The translations under genes and the position numbers were made by a program. Source: DAORHV01 sp964434575 (GTDB taxonomy: Bacteria; Patescibacteriota; Gracilibacteria; Peribacterales; Peribacteraceae). From it: a stretch of 64,000 nucleotides of DNA. Where the stretch lies: positions 1-64,000 of the forward strand of contig CAYSWB010000008.1 of NCBI GenBank assembly GCA_964434575.1. The letters are read 5' to 3'. Shown one piece after another: positions 38,841 through 47,688 of the stretch. The stretch's first letter is position 1, and the number at the start of each line of letters is the position of its first letter. The notes under the pieces were generated by a model that saw nothing but the letters and a program-made list of their open reading frames with translations, ran no database searches and was not told where the DNA came from.

Positions 38841-40607
38841 TCACGCGATCTCGTTGATGGTCAGGCCCAGTTCGGCGATCTGTGCCTCGGGCATCGCCGA
38901 CGGCGCGCCGAGCATCAGGTCCTTGGCCTTCTGGTCCTTGGGGAACGGGGTCACCTCGCGGATGTTGGGTTCGCCGGCCAGGATCATCACCACGCGGTCG
39001 ATGCCGTAGGCGAAGCCGCCGTGCGGCGGAGCGCCGTACTCGAACGCTTTCAGCATGTGGCCGAAGCGCTTCTGCTGGTCCTCGGCATTGATGCCGAGCA
39101 TCTCGAACACCTCGCTCTGCAGCTTGGGGTCGTGGATGCGGATGGAACCCGAACCCAGTTCGTAGCCGTCCAGCACCAGGTCGTAGCACACCGCGTGCAC
39201 GCCGTGCGGGTTTTCCTTGCGGTGCTTCCACTGCTCGGGGTTGGGGCTCGTGAACGGGTGGTGCGAGAACGTCACGCTGCCGTCGTCCTGCTCCTCGAAC
39301 ATCGGGAAATCCGTCACCCAGAACATGGCGTGCGTGCTTTCGTCGATCAATCTGAAACGCTTGGCGGCCTCGCCGCGAACCTTGGCCAGCGCCGCACAGA
39401 CGATCTTGTAGCGGTCTGCGCCGAAGAACAGCGCGTCGCCTTTCTGGGCGCCGGTAAGCTTCTGCAGCTGGTCCAGGAAACCGTCCTTGAAGAACTTGAG
39501 CAGCGGCGAAGACGGACCCTCTTCCTTGAACAAGATGTACGCCAGGCCCTTGGCCTTCATCTCCTTCACCAACTCGGTCCAGGTGTCGATTTCCTTGCGG
39601 CTGAGCTCGGCTCCACCCGGAATGCGGATGGCGCGCACGGTGCCGTCCTTCAGCTTCAGCGCGTCCTCAAAGACCTTGAAGCCGCAACCCGGCACGACGG
39701 ACGTGACGTCCGTGATGGGCAGGTCGTAGCGCAGGTCGGGCTTGTCCGAACCGTACGTGTCCATGACGTGCTTCCAGGTGTAGCGGGCCACCTTGCCGCC
39801 CTTGAGCTTCTTGGGGCTGCACTGCTTCAGGATTTCCAGCAGCGATCCTTCGATGATGTTCTGTACGTCGTGCTGGTCGCCGAAGCTCATCTCGAAGTCC
39901 AACTGCACGAACTCCGGCTGGCGGTCGCCGCGCAGGTCTTCGTCGCGGAAGCAGCGTGCGATCTGGAAGTACTTATCCAGTCCGCCGACCATGCACAGCT
40001 GCTTGAGCTGTTGCGGGCTCTGCGGCAGCACGAAGAACTGCCCCGGATACACGCGCGACGGCACGATGTACTCGCGGGCGCCCTCGGGCGTGCCCTTGAT
40101 GAGACACGGCGTGTCGATTTCCAAGCAGCCCTGGGCCGAGAAGTACTGGCGGATGATCTGGAAGACTTTAGAGCGCAGGATGACGTTGCGCTGCATGCGC
40201 GCGGTGCGCATGTCCAGGTAGCGGTATTGCAAGCGCAGCTCTTCGTTCACCGGCGTCGCGGCGTCGATCTCGAACGGCGGCGTCTTGGCCTTGTTGAGCA
40301 CCTCGCAGCCGGTCGCGGTTACCTCGATGGCGCCGGTCGGCAGCTTGGGGTTCTCGGTGCCGGCCTGGCGCTTGTCCACGGTGCCGGTGATCTTCAGCAC
40401 CCATTCCGGACGGATGGCTTCGGCGGCGGCGAACGCCTCTTTGTTCTTTTCGGGATGGAACACCACCTGCGTGAGGCCGTAGCGGTCGCGCAGGTCGATG
40501 AAGATCAGTCCGCCGTGGTCGCGGCGTCCGTTCACCCATCCGCAGAGGGTGACGGTCGTGCCGACGTGGGAAGCGGTGAGTTCACCGCAGGTGTTGGTGC
40601 GCAGCAT
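38841..40607 (-). CDS. aspS: aspartyl-tRNA synthetase
   Basis: This 588-residue class II synthetase charges tRNA-Asp. It has an N-terminal OB-fold anticodon domain (V-T-L-C-G-W-V-N-G-R-R), motif 2 in F-R-D-E-D-L-R-G-D-R-Q-P-E-F, a GAD-type insertion (about 300-410) and motif 3 G-F-A-Y-G-I-D-R. The bacterial-type GAD domain and length are normal. It could be non-discriminating (Asp/Asn) if the organism lacks AsnRS. Its promoter overlaps head-on with that of the divergent gene at 40673. Confidence 0.96.
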   Translation of the reverse strand: MLRTNTCGELTASHVGTTVTLCGWVNGRRDHGGLIFIDLRDRYGLTQVVFHPEKNKEAFAAAEAIRPEWVLKITGTVDKRQAGTENPKLPTGAIEVTATGCEVLNKAKTPPFEIDAATPVNEELRLQYRYLDMRTARMQRNVILRSKVFQIIRQYFSAQGCLEIDTPCLIKGTPEGAREYIVPSRVYPGQFFVLPQSPQQLKQLCMVGGLDKYFQIARCFRDEDLRGDRQPEFVQLDFEMSFGDQHDVQNIIEGSLLEILKQCSPKKLKGGKVARYTWKHVMDTYGSDKPDLRYDLPITDVTSVVPGCGFKVFEDALKLKDGTVRAIRIPGGAELSRKEIDTWTELVKEMKAKGLAYILFKEEGPSSPLLKFFKDGFLDQLQKLTGAQKGDALFFGADRYKIVCAALAKVRGEAAKRFRLIDESTHAMFWVTDFPMFEEQDDGSVTFSHHPFTSPNPEQWKHRKENPHGVHAVCYDLVLDGYELGSGSIRIHDPKLQSEVFEMLGINAEDQQKRFGHMLKAFEYGAPPHGGFAYGIDRVVMILAGEPNIREVTPFPKDQKAKDLMLGAPSAMPEAQIAELGLTINEIA

Positions 40608-40620
40608 AGAGGGCTTGGAA

Positions 40621-40649
40621 TTGCGGAATTTCGGCTTGCAGAGTACAAT
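40621..40649 (+). promoter_or_regulatory. promoter TTGCGG-N17-TACAAT (plus strand)
   Basis: The -35 is at 40621-40626 and the -10 at 40644-40649. It drives the 138-residue gene with a leader of about 17 nt, A/C-rich (ACCAACCACAACACG). Its -10 overlaps the -10 of the aspS promoter on the other strand. Confidence 0.65.
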
Positions 40650-40668
40650 AGGGAGAAACCAACCACAA
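40640..40668 (-). promoter_or_regulatory. promoter TTGTGG-N17-TACTCT of aspS (minus strand)
   Basis: The -35 is the complement of 40663-40668 and the -10 of 40640-40645. The two divergent promoters share base pairs, so polymerase cannot occupy both at once. Confidence 0.6.
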
Positions 40669-40672
40669 CACG

Positions 40673-41089
40673 ATGGATCACGTTTCCCACCATGACCGGG
40701 GCCCCCGACTGGCCGTGCAGGTGCGCCGCTGGATGGAGCTGGGCGAATACCACGGCGCCGAGCGGACGTTCGAGGAGCGGTATGCCGCGTTTGCGGCCCA
40801 GGCTCGCGCATTGCCGCTGCGCGAAGCCGGCGAAATGATCTTGGGATTCATGGAGGCCAGCGTGCAGCACTACGAGCCCTTGCTGCGGGCCATCAACGAC
40901 TTGGGACTGCTTGCCGACCATGCCCGGTCCGGTGAAAAACACGAGTGGCGGCCTGTCGCCGCGCGCGTGCGCGAACAACTGGTGGTCGCGGGCTTCCGCT
41001 ACCAGCCGCACGAAGTGCACCACGCCGTGGCGAACCTGCACGACGTCCTGCAAGACGCCGTGTCGATTTTGGAGGAGCGGGCTACTTGA
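40673..41089 (+). CDS. hypothetical helical protein
   Basis: This 138-residue protein has no recognised domain and no signal peptide. It is rich in Ala, Glu, Arg and His, with helical periodicity (for example R-W-M-E-L-G-E-Y-H-G-A-E-R). It begins MDHVSHHD. The end overlaps the convergent nrdR by 8 nt. Its promoter is divergent from and overlaps that of aspS, so the two may be expressed in alternation. Confidence 0.65.
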   Translation: MDHVSHHDRGPRLAVQVRRWMELGEYHGAERTFEERYAAFAAQARALPLREAGEMILGFMEASVQHYEPLLRAINDLGLLADHARSGEKHEWRPVAARVREQLVVAGFRYQPHEVHHAVANLHDVLQDAVSILEERAT

Positions 41090-41528
41090 ACAGTTTGCCG
41101 AGCTCGTTCTTGAACTCTTCCACGTCCTTGAACTCGCGGTGGATGGATGCGAACCGGATGTAGGCGACCTTGTCGATTTTCGCGAGCGCCTGCATGACGT
41201 CCTTGCCGATGGTAGTGCTTTCCACCTCCTGCTTGTTCTTACCCCACTTCTCTTCCAGCGCGTTAAGCATGTTATCCACGGCCTTCTGCGTCACCGGGCG
41301 CTTGGTGCACGCCAACCAAATGCCGCGCTCCAACTTGGTGCGGCTGTAGGGCTCGCGGGTGCCGTCGCGCTTGATGACGATGAACGTCGAAAGCTCCTGC
41401 CGCTCGAACGTGGTGAAGCGGTGGTCGCACTTGGTGCATTCGCGGCGGCGGCGCACGGCGCGTCCGTCCTCGGTCAGGCGCGAATCGATCACGGCCGTGT
41501 CCTCGTACTTGCAACGCGGGCAGCGCAT
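41082..41528 (-). CDS. nrdR: transcriptional repressor NrdR
   Basis: This 148-residue protein has an N-terminal zinc ribbon (C-P-R-C ... C-T-K-C) and an ATP-cone domain (V-I-K-R-D-G-T-R-E-P-Y). NrdR represses ribonucleotide reductase genes at NrdR boxes according to ATP/dATP levels. No nrd gene or clear NrdR box was found in the window. It follows tsaC by 18 nt and has its own leaderless-type promoter as well. Confidence 0.95.
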   Translation of the reverse strand: MRCPRCKYEDTAVIDSRLTEDGRAVRRRRECTKCDHRFTTFERQELSTFIVIKRDGTREPYSRTKLERGIWLACTKRPVTQKAVDNMLNALEEKWGKNKQEVESTTIGKDVMQALAKIDKVAYIRFASIHREFKDVEEFKNELGKLFK

Positions 41529-41534
41529 GGCCTC

Positions 41535-41563
41535 ATCATACCCGGCTTACGCCCCCGTATCCA
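41535..41563 (-). promoter_or_regulatory. promoter TGGATA-N17-TATGAT of nrdR (minus strand)
   Basis: The -10 (complement of 41535-41540) ends 6 nt before the start at 41528. The -35-like word is the complement of 41558-41563 and lies in the end of tsaC. Confidence 0.5.
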
Positions 41564-42158
41564 CGCGCAGGGCGCCTTGCCGGATCACCGTCACCGTGTC
41601 GCCTTCCACGCGTGCCACGGTGGACGGCGGGGCTTTGGGCAGCATTCCCCCGTCGATGACCAGGTCGGGCCGCACGGTGCCGAATTGCTTCAGCAGGGCC
41701 GACACCACGTACGCCTCGGGCATGCCCGAGATGTTGGCCGACGTGGTGCTTACCGGCACCGGGTGGCGGGACGCGATTTCGGTGGCGATGGGATGGGACG
41801 ACACGCGCACGCCGAGCGTCGTGTGCTCGCCTTCCGGCGCGGGGTACAGCTTGGGCGCGCCGGGCTTCAGCGGCACCACCAGCGTGAGTGGGCCGGGGAA
41901 ATGGCGGCGGGCCAGGCCCATCGCCGGGCCGGGCCACTCCACGTACACGCCGGCGCGTTCCATGGACGCGAACAGCGCGCTTACCGGCTGCGTGAGCGGG
42001 CGGCGCTTGATGGCGAAGAGTTTGCGCACTGCGGCCGGATTCGTGAGGTCGCAGGTGATGCCGTAGCACGTCTCGGTGGCATGCACGATCACGCCGCCGC
42101 CGGCCAGAATGGCCAGGGCCTCATCGATGGCCTGGGGGGTGGCGGGGAGGATTTTCAT
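41547..42158 (-). CDS. tsaC: L-threonylcarbamoyladenylate synthase
   Basis: This 203-residue YrdC/Sua5-type enzyme makes threonylcarbamoyl-AMP, the precursor of t6A in ANN-decoding tRNAs. It shows the family motifs H-A-T-E-T-C-Y-G near residue 26, K-R-R-P-L-T-Q-P and S-T-T-S-A-N-I-S-G. The C-terminal Sua5 domain is absent, so this is the short TsaC form. The ATG is just downstream of the dnaE stop (gap 1 nt), so the genes are co-transcribed. Confidence 0.93.
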   Translation of the reverse strand: MKILPATPQAIDEALAILAGGGVIVHATETCYGITCDLTNPAAVRKLFAIKRRPLTQPVSALFASMERAGVYVEWPGPAMGLARRHFPGPLTLVVPLKPGAPKLYPAPEGEHTTLGVRVSSHPIATEIASRHPVPVSTTSANISGMPEAYVVSALLKQFGTVRPDLVIDGGMLPKAPPSTVARVEGDTVTVIRQGALRVDTGA

Positions 42159-42159
42159 A

Positions 42160-45100
42160 TCAGGCCGTGACGGCGAATGTTTTCACCGCGTCGTCGATGC
42201 GTTTTTCCAGGATGGGCGACATGGAGATGGTCAGGCTCACCGGCACGATCTTATCGCCGATCTTCAGCTGCACCTTTTCGCGGCCCGGGAACGTCTCGAA
42301 GATCTTCTTCAGTTCCAGCAGCAGCTGCTTGGAAGCGCGCGCGGGCAGCGCCACGGTGTGCACGGAAATCTGCGTCACGCCATCCGCCTTCACCGGCTCC
42401 ACCGCCGGCTGAGAGACGTTCGTCACGCCCTCGGGCGTGCCGCCGGCCAGCCCCACCTTGGCGGCCGCTTCGGCCATGTTCATGCCCTTCACGATCCACA
42501 TGCTCACGGGGCCGAGGAATTCGCCGATGACGGGCTCGGTTTTCTTGTCCTCCATTTTCTCCACCACCACCTCGCCTTCCTCCGTGATGGTCTCGATGCC
42601 TTCCTCGGCCGGCTTGGCGCGCGACCGCCACGACTTCGAGCCTTCCTCGTCGAACATACCGGCCTCCTTGGCTTTTTCGATCATCATGCTCAGGGATGCG
42701 CGCTTCACCGCGTCGGCGCGTAGTTGCGGCGCTCCCATGCGCATCTCCAGCGTTCCCGCCATCACCAGCACCGTGTCGGGCCGCTCGAGCGCTTCCTGGG
42801 CCTGCGCGTAGGTGCGCGGGAACAGCGTCACTTCCATCCTGCCGGTGGGGTCTTCGATGGTCAGGATGGCCATCGTCTCGCCCTTCTTGGTACGCAGGAC
42901 CTTCACGCTTTCCACGATGCCCGCCACGGTGATCTTGCGGCTGGCGTCGTCCTGGGTGAGCGTCTCGATCAGGCGGGCTTTCTTGCCGATGTATTTGCGC
43001 AGTCCGGCCAGCGGGTGGCTGCTGACGTACAGTCCCAGCGTCTCCTTCTCCCATGCCAGTTTCTGCTGCGAGGTGGCCGGTTCCTGCTGGTCGAATTCGA
43101 TCGCCACGCCTCCGCCGCCCGCCATCGCGAACATGTCGGTTTGCGACGAGCCCGCGTCGCCGATGGATTTACTGAATTCCACCACCTTCGTGTACTGGTT
43201 TACCAGCGTGCCGCGCTCGCACAGCGAATCCAGCGCGCCGGACTTGGCCAGTGATTCCAGGAATTTCTTGTTCAGGATCTTGCTCGGCACGCGCTTGGCG
43301 AACTCTTCCAGCGTGGCGAATTTCCCGCCCTCGTCGCGGATGGCGATGATCTGCCGCACCGAGCTTTCGCCGATGCCCTTGATGGCGGCCAGACCGAAGC
43401 GGATTTTCCTGTCCGGCAGCGCGGTGAAGTGGGCCAGCGATTCGTTCACGTCCGGCGGCAGCACGTCCAGGCCCATCGCGCGGGCTTCTTCGATTTCGAT
43501 GCTGATGCGCTCGGTGTCGCCGTCTTCGCTGGAAAGCAGCGCGGCCATGAATTCGGTGGGATAGTGCGCCTTCAAGTAGGCCGTCTCGTAGGCCACGCGG
43601 GCGTAACACGCGCCGTGCGACTTGTTGAAGCCGTAGCCGGCGAACGGCGTGATGACGTCGTCGAACAGCTCCACCGCGAGCTTCTTGTCGTATCCGCGGC
43701 TGGTCGCGCCCTTGATGAACAAATCTCGCTGGGCATCCAGCTCCTTCTTGATCTTCTTGCCGATGGCGCGGCGCAGCAAGTCGGCCTCGCCGAGCGAGAA
43801 ACCGGCGAACACGCGGGCCATTTCCAAGATCTGCTCCTGGTAGATACCCACGCCGTAGGTGGGCTTGAGGATGGGCTCCAGGTCGGGGTGCAGGTACTTC
43901 ACTTCCTTCAGGCCGTGCTTGCACTTGATGTAGTCCGGGATTTTTTCCATCGGACCCGGGCGGTACAGAGACACCATGGCCGTGATGTCGTCGAAGGCGC
44001 TGGGTTTCAGTTGTTTCAGGTACCGCCGCATGCCGCCTGACTCGAGCTGGAACACGCCGGTGGTCTCGCCGCGCGACAGCAATTCGAACGTCGGCTTGTC
44101 GTCCAGCGGGATGGTCCGGATGTCGATCTTCACCTTGTGCATGCGCTCGATGATGAGGAGCGCGGTCTGGATGATGGTGAGGTTTTTCAGTCCCAGGAAG
44201 TCCATTTTCAGCAGGCCCAGCGACTCCAGCGGCTTGGCGTCGTACTGCGTGATGAGTGTCTGGTCGTCTTTGGGCGCCTTCTGCACGGCGGTGTACTTGG
44301 TGGCTTTCTCCGGGGTGATGACCACGCCGCAGGCGTGCACCGAGACGTGGCGGGCCTTGCCCTCCAGTTTCTGCGCGACTTCCAGGATCTTGCGGTACGT
44401 CTCGTTGGTTTCCAGCACAGCCTGCAATTCCGGACTCTGCAGCGCTTCCTCCAGCGACGTGCCGGGGCGCTCGGAGATCAGCTTGGCCAGCGCGTTCATC
44501 TCCGCGAACGAAACGCCGTACGCGCGGCCCACGTCCTTCACCGCGGCGCGCGCGGCCAGCGTTCCGAAGGTACAGATCTGCACCACGCGGTCGGCGCCGT
44601 ACTTCGTGCGCACGTACTCCAGCACTTCGTCGCGGCGCGTGTCGGCGAAGTCGATGTCGATATCGGGCATGGAGATGCGTTCCGGATTCAGGAAGCGCTC
44701 GAACAGCAGTCCGTGCTCCAGTGGGTCCAGCGTGGTGATGTCCAGGACGTAACTGACGATCGATCCGGCGGCCGATCCGCGGCCCGGCCCCACCGTGATG
44801 CCGCGGCGCTTGGCCTCGCCCACGATGTCCGAGACGATGAGGAAGTATCCCGAGAAGCCCATTTTGTCGATGACGCCCAGCTCGTATTCGAGGCGGTCGT
44901 CGATGATCTTCTGTTTGGCGGCGTCGGCGTTCGGGTAGCGAAGCTTGGCGCCCTCCACGCACTGCTTCTTCAGCAGTTCCGGCTCGGTTTCGCCCTTGGC
45001 GACCGGGAACTTGGGAATTTTGTATTGGCCGAACGGAATCTTCACGTTGCAGCGGTCGGCGATGACGCGCGTGTTTTCCAGCGCTTCCGGCACGTGGCCG

Positions 45101-45873
45101 AACGCCTTCTCCATTTCGGCGAACGGGCGCATGGAGAAGTCGCTGTCGCGCATGGAGAAGCGGCCGGCATCGCTGACGTTGGCGCTCTTCTGGATGCACA
45201 GCAGCACGTCGTGGGCCTCGGCGTCCTCGGTGCGGCAGTAGTGGCTGTTGCACGAGGCCACCAGCGGCACGCCCAGCTCCTTGCCGAAGCGGATGAGCTG
45301 CTGGTTCACCTCGGCCTGGCCCGGCACATTGGGCAGGTCCATGAGCTCGAAGTACAGGTTGTCCTTGCCGAAGAACGAGCGGTACTGCTCCACCAGGGTC
45401 TTCAGGCGCTCGAAATCCTCGGCCATCGCCGCCTGCGGGATGGCGCCCGAAATCGGGCCGCTGAGCGCGATGAGCCCCTTGCCGTACTGCGCCAGCAGCT
45501 CGGCGTCCACGCGCGGCTTGTAGTACATGCCTTCCAGCGCGGCCCGTGTGGCCAGCTCCAGCAGGTTGGCGTAACCCTCGTCGGTTTCGGCCAGCAGCAC
45601 CAGCGGGTAGCGGCGGGTGTCCATGGAGCTGTCCTTGTCGTGGCGCGTGCGTGCGGCCACGTACGTTTCCAGTCCGATCAACGCCTTCAGGCCTTCGTCT
45701 TTGCACGCCTTGTAGAAGTCGATCAACCCGTAGGTGTAGCCCTTGTCCGCCAGGCCGACCGCGCTGTGGCCCAGCTCCTTCGCGCGCAGCACCACTTCCT
45801 CGGGGGTCGGGAGACCCTCCAGCAGGGAGAACGTCGAATGGCAGTGCACGTGCACGAAATCCTTTTCTTGCAT
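42160..45873 (-). CDS. dnaE: DNA polymerase III alpha subunit DnaE
   Basis: This 1237-residue replicative polymerase has a PHP domain at the N-terminus (H-V-H-C-H-S at residues 8-13). The catalytic aspartates lie in the polymerase domain (P-D-I-D-I-D-F with D404 and D406) and a helix-hairpin-helix region follows. An OB fold starts I-T-V-A-G-I-V-E-S near residue 965. It is the DnaE1-type enzyme. A start-proximal -10 TACAGT lies 6 nt before the ATG. It heads a dnaE-tsaC-nrdR unit. Confidence 0.97.
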   Translation of the reverse strand: MQEKDFVHVHCHSTFSLLEGLPTPEEVVLRAKELGHSAVGLADKGYTYGLIDFYKACKDEGLKALIGLETYVAARTRHDKDSSMDTRRYPLVLLAETDEGYANLLELATRAALEGMYYKPRVDAELLAQYGKGLIALSGPISGAIPQAAMAEDFERLKTLVEQYRSFFGKDNLYFELMDLPNVPGQAEVNQQLIRFGKELGVPLVASCNSHYCRTEDAEAHDVLLCIQKSANVSDAGRFSMRDSDFSMRPFAEMEKAFGHVPEALENTRVIADRCNVKIPFGQYKIPKFPVAKGETEPELLKKQCVEGAKLRYPNADAAKQKIIDDRLEYELGVIDKMGFSGYFLIVSDIVGEAKRRGITVGPGRGSAAGSIVSYVLDITTLDPLEHGLLFERFLNPERISMPDIDIDFADTRRDEVLEYVRTKYGADRVVQICTFGTLAARAAVKDVGRAYGVSFAEMNALAKLISERPGTSLEEALQSPELQAVLETNETYRKILEVAQKLEGKARHVSVHACGVVITPEKATKYTAVQKAPKDDQTLITQYDAKPLESLGLLKMDFLGLKNLTIIQTALLIIERMHKVKIDIRTIPLDDKPTFELLSRGETTGVFQLESGGMRRYLKQLKPSAFDDITAMVSLYRPGPMEKIPDYIKCKHGLKEVKYLHPDLEPILKPTYGVGIYQEQILEMARVFAGFSLGEADLLRRAIGKKIKKELDAQRDLFIKGATSRGYDKKLAVELFDDVITPFAGYGFNKSHGACYARVAYETAYLKAHYPTEFMAALLSSEDGDTERISIEIEEARAMGLDVLPPDVNESLAHFTALPDRKIRFGLAAIKGIGESSVRQIIAIRDEGGKFATLEEFAKRVPSKILNKKFLESLAKSGALDSLCERGTLVNQYTKVVEFSKSIGDAGSSQTDMFAMAGGGGVAIEFDQQEPATSQQKLAWEKETLGLYVSSHPLAGLRKYIGKKARLIETLTQDDASRKITVAGIVESVKVLRTKKGETMAILTIEDPTGRMEVTLFPRTYAQAQEALERPDTVLVMAGTLEMRMGAPQLRADAVKRASLSMMIEKAKEAGMFDEEGSKSWRSRAKPAEEGIETITEEGEVVVEKMEDKKTEPVIGEFLGPVSMWIVKGMNMAEAAAKVGLAGGTPEGVTNVSQPAVEPVKADGVTQISVHTVALPARASKQLLLELKKIFETFPGREKVQLKIGDKIVPVSLTISMSPILEKRIDDAVKTFAVTA

Positions 45874-45879
45874 GGTTCC

Positions 45880-45908
45880 ACTGTATCAAGGTCGCGCCCC
45901 GCTGTCCC
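45880..45908 (-). promoter_or_regulatory. promoter GGGACA-N17-TACAGT of dnaE (minus strand)
   Basis: The -10 is the complement of 45880-45885 and ends 6 nt before the ATG, predicting a leaderless mRNA. The -35-like word GGGACA is the complement of 45903-45908. Confidence 0.55.
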
Positions 45909-45923
45909 CGGTTTTACGGCCCT

Positions 45924-47687
45924 TTAGTAGCCCGTATCCGGGTCGCCTATCTCCACGCGGCAACCGGGGAACAACTCCGGTTCCATGCTGGCGTATTTTT
46001 CCTGCTCCTCCTGCGACGGGTCTTTCTGGCAGTACGCGCACCAGGTCTGGCAGTCGCCGGCCTGCGGCGTGCCGCTGCAATCGCAGCCGCCGACGTCCAA
46101 TCCCAGCTCCGGGTCTTCGTCTTTGGTGATGCACAGGCATTTGATGTGCGTGCGGACATCGGTGTAATCGCCCGAAATGTACGGGTGGCAAGATGGGTTG
46201 TAGATGCGCTTCATCATCGTATCCAGCGTGCCGCCTTCGGCGCTGCAGTGGCCGTTCACGCATTGCCGCAGCATGAAGTAACCGAAGTCCTGGATGTACG
46301 CCGGCACGTCCTCCTCCACCACTTCGCTGAGTTCGGTGATGGCGTCCTGCAGGGGTGCGTAAGCCTGCAGCGTGCGCTCGATGGCGTCACGGCTGGCCGC
46401 CTCGATGAATGCCGTCTGCTGGTCGATGCTGACGGCGATCTCGCGGTACTGCACCAGCGCGTCGGAACCGTAGATCACCAGGAACAACCCCGCGTTGAAC
46501 GCGTCGGGGTCCTGGGCGCGGATGGGCAGCGGGCGGTTCTGGCCGAGTACGGTCTTCTTATTGGTGAAGCGCCGCTGCATGGAGATGGCATTGCTGTAAA
46601 TCGAGAAATAATCGTATGCCGGACGCAGGAACATGCCGATCGGCAGCGCTTCCTCCGGGGGAGGGTTGAATGACTGGAAGAAAACGCCCGGCGCGATTTC
46701 GATTTCCGTCATGTTTCCTTCGGAATAGTAGTCCGGGTAGTCGTCCAGCATGCTATCCGGCGCGCCGTCGTCGGGGTTGATGAACGTCAGCGGAACCTGC
46801 GGGCGCAGGCAGCCCGTGATTTCCTCGTGTCCGCCGACGTTGTTCTCCTGGGGGAACGTGAAGTCCGGCGTGTCGCCCCGCAGCGCCGCGATGGACGTTT
46901 CGATGTTCGTCACGAAGTCGCGGACCATGTTGGTGATGTTCGTCGCGAATTCGTCCGTCGCGTCATGGAATTCCGTCATGTCGTCCATTTCCTGGGTCTG
47001 CACTTCGATGGCGGGCAGCACTTCTTCGTCGCAGCCGTACTTCTTCACGTCCTGCGGGCCGCCGCCGATCACCACGGTGGTGCCGCCCGCGTCCGCCAGC
47101 ACGTAGCCGATGGAACGCGGCGAGTAGTCGGTGGTGTAGGGGCATTCCTCGGCGTCGACGTGCGTGTCGGTGATGCCGCTTCCGCTGCCGCTGTTCAGCC
47201 GATCCTCGGTTTCCCAGAAGTACTCGTACTTCAGCAGGTCGCTTTTCACCGACGGGTCGGTTCCGCCGTTGACCAGGATGCCGTAGGCCTTGGTGGTGAA
47301 CGACAGGATATCGCCCAGGATGCGCATTTCGCGCAAGGAGCAGGCCTCGGCCGCGTCGATGATCTTGATGCGCAGCTCGTCGGCTTTATCTTCCAGCAAG
47401 TCGATGTCGCTCTGGAAACACACCGTATTTTCGCGCAGGAATGCGTTATGCCGGGTGATTTGCTGGCGCGTGTCCACGAAGTCCTTGATGAACGCTCCGG
47501 CCTCCAGCAGATAGCCGTCGTCTTTTTCCGGCTCACACGTGCCGCTTCCCGCCACGGCGTCGGCGGTCGCGATGCCCATGTCGATGCGTTCGATGACCTC
47601 TTGGACCCATGGCGAGAGCGGGTCGGCGTGCGCCGCGGTCGGCGCGGCGAGCAGGAGGAGGCCGGTGATGGCGAGGAAGCGTTTCAT
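45924..47687 (-). CDS. secreted cysteine-rich protein E (last gene of five-gene operon)
   Basis: This 587-residue protein has a clear signal peptide (about 1-21, ending A-A-H-A). The mature part has 17 cysteines, many clustered at the C-terminus (C-D-C, C-Q-T-W-C-A-Y-C). It is rich in Asp/Glu and aromatic residues, with no recognised domain. The cysteines suggest an oxidised, disulfide-linked extracellular protein. It follows protein D by 1 nt, and 50 nt separate it from dnaE. Function unknown. Confidence 0.75.
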   Translation of the reverse strand: MKRFLAITGLLLLAAPTAAHADPLSPWVQEVIERIDMGIATADAVAGSGTCEPEKDDGYLLEAGAFIKDFVDTRQQITRHNAFLRENTVCFQSDIDLLEDKADELRIKIIDAAEACSLREMRILGDILSFTTKAYGILVNGGTDPSVKSDLLKYEYFWETEDRLNSGSGSGITDTHVDAEECPYTTDYSPRSIGYVLADAGGTTVVIGGGPQDVKKYGCDEEVLPAIEVQTQEMDDMTEFHDATDEFATNITNMVRDFVTNIETSIAALRGDTPDFTFPQENNVGGHEEITGCLRPQVPLTFINPDDGAPDSMLDDYPDYYSEGNMTEIEIAPGVFFQSFNPPPEEALPIGMFLRPAYDYFSIYSNAISMQRRFTNKKTVLGQNRPLPIRAQDPDAFNAGLFLVIYGSDALVQYREIAVSIDQQTAFIEAASRDAIERTLQAYAPLQDAITELSEVVEEDVPAYIQDFGYFMLRQCVNGHCSAEGGTLDTMMKRIYNPSCHPYISGDYTDVRTHIKCLCITKDEDPELGLDVGGCDCSGTPQAGDCQTWCAYCQKDPSQEEQEKYASMEPELFPGCRVEIGDPDTGY

Positions 47688-47688
47688 G

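Noticed and set aside
39021..40838. Plus-strand ORF of 605 codons antisense to aspS
   Set aside because: aspS carries all class II synthetase motifs; the antisense frame is His/Arg/Val-rich and lacks motifs, as do other such shadows (4051-5391, 13712-15853, 44137-45927, 50549-52651, 53321-55186).
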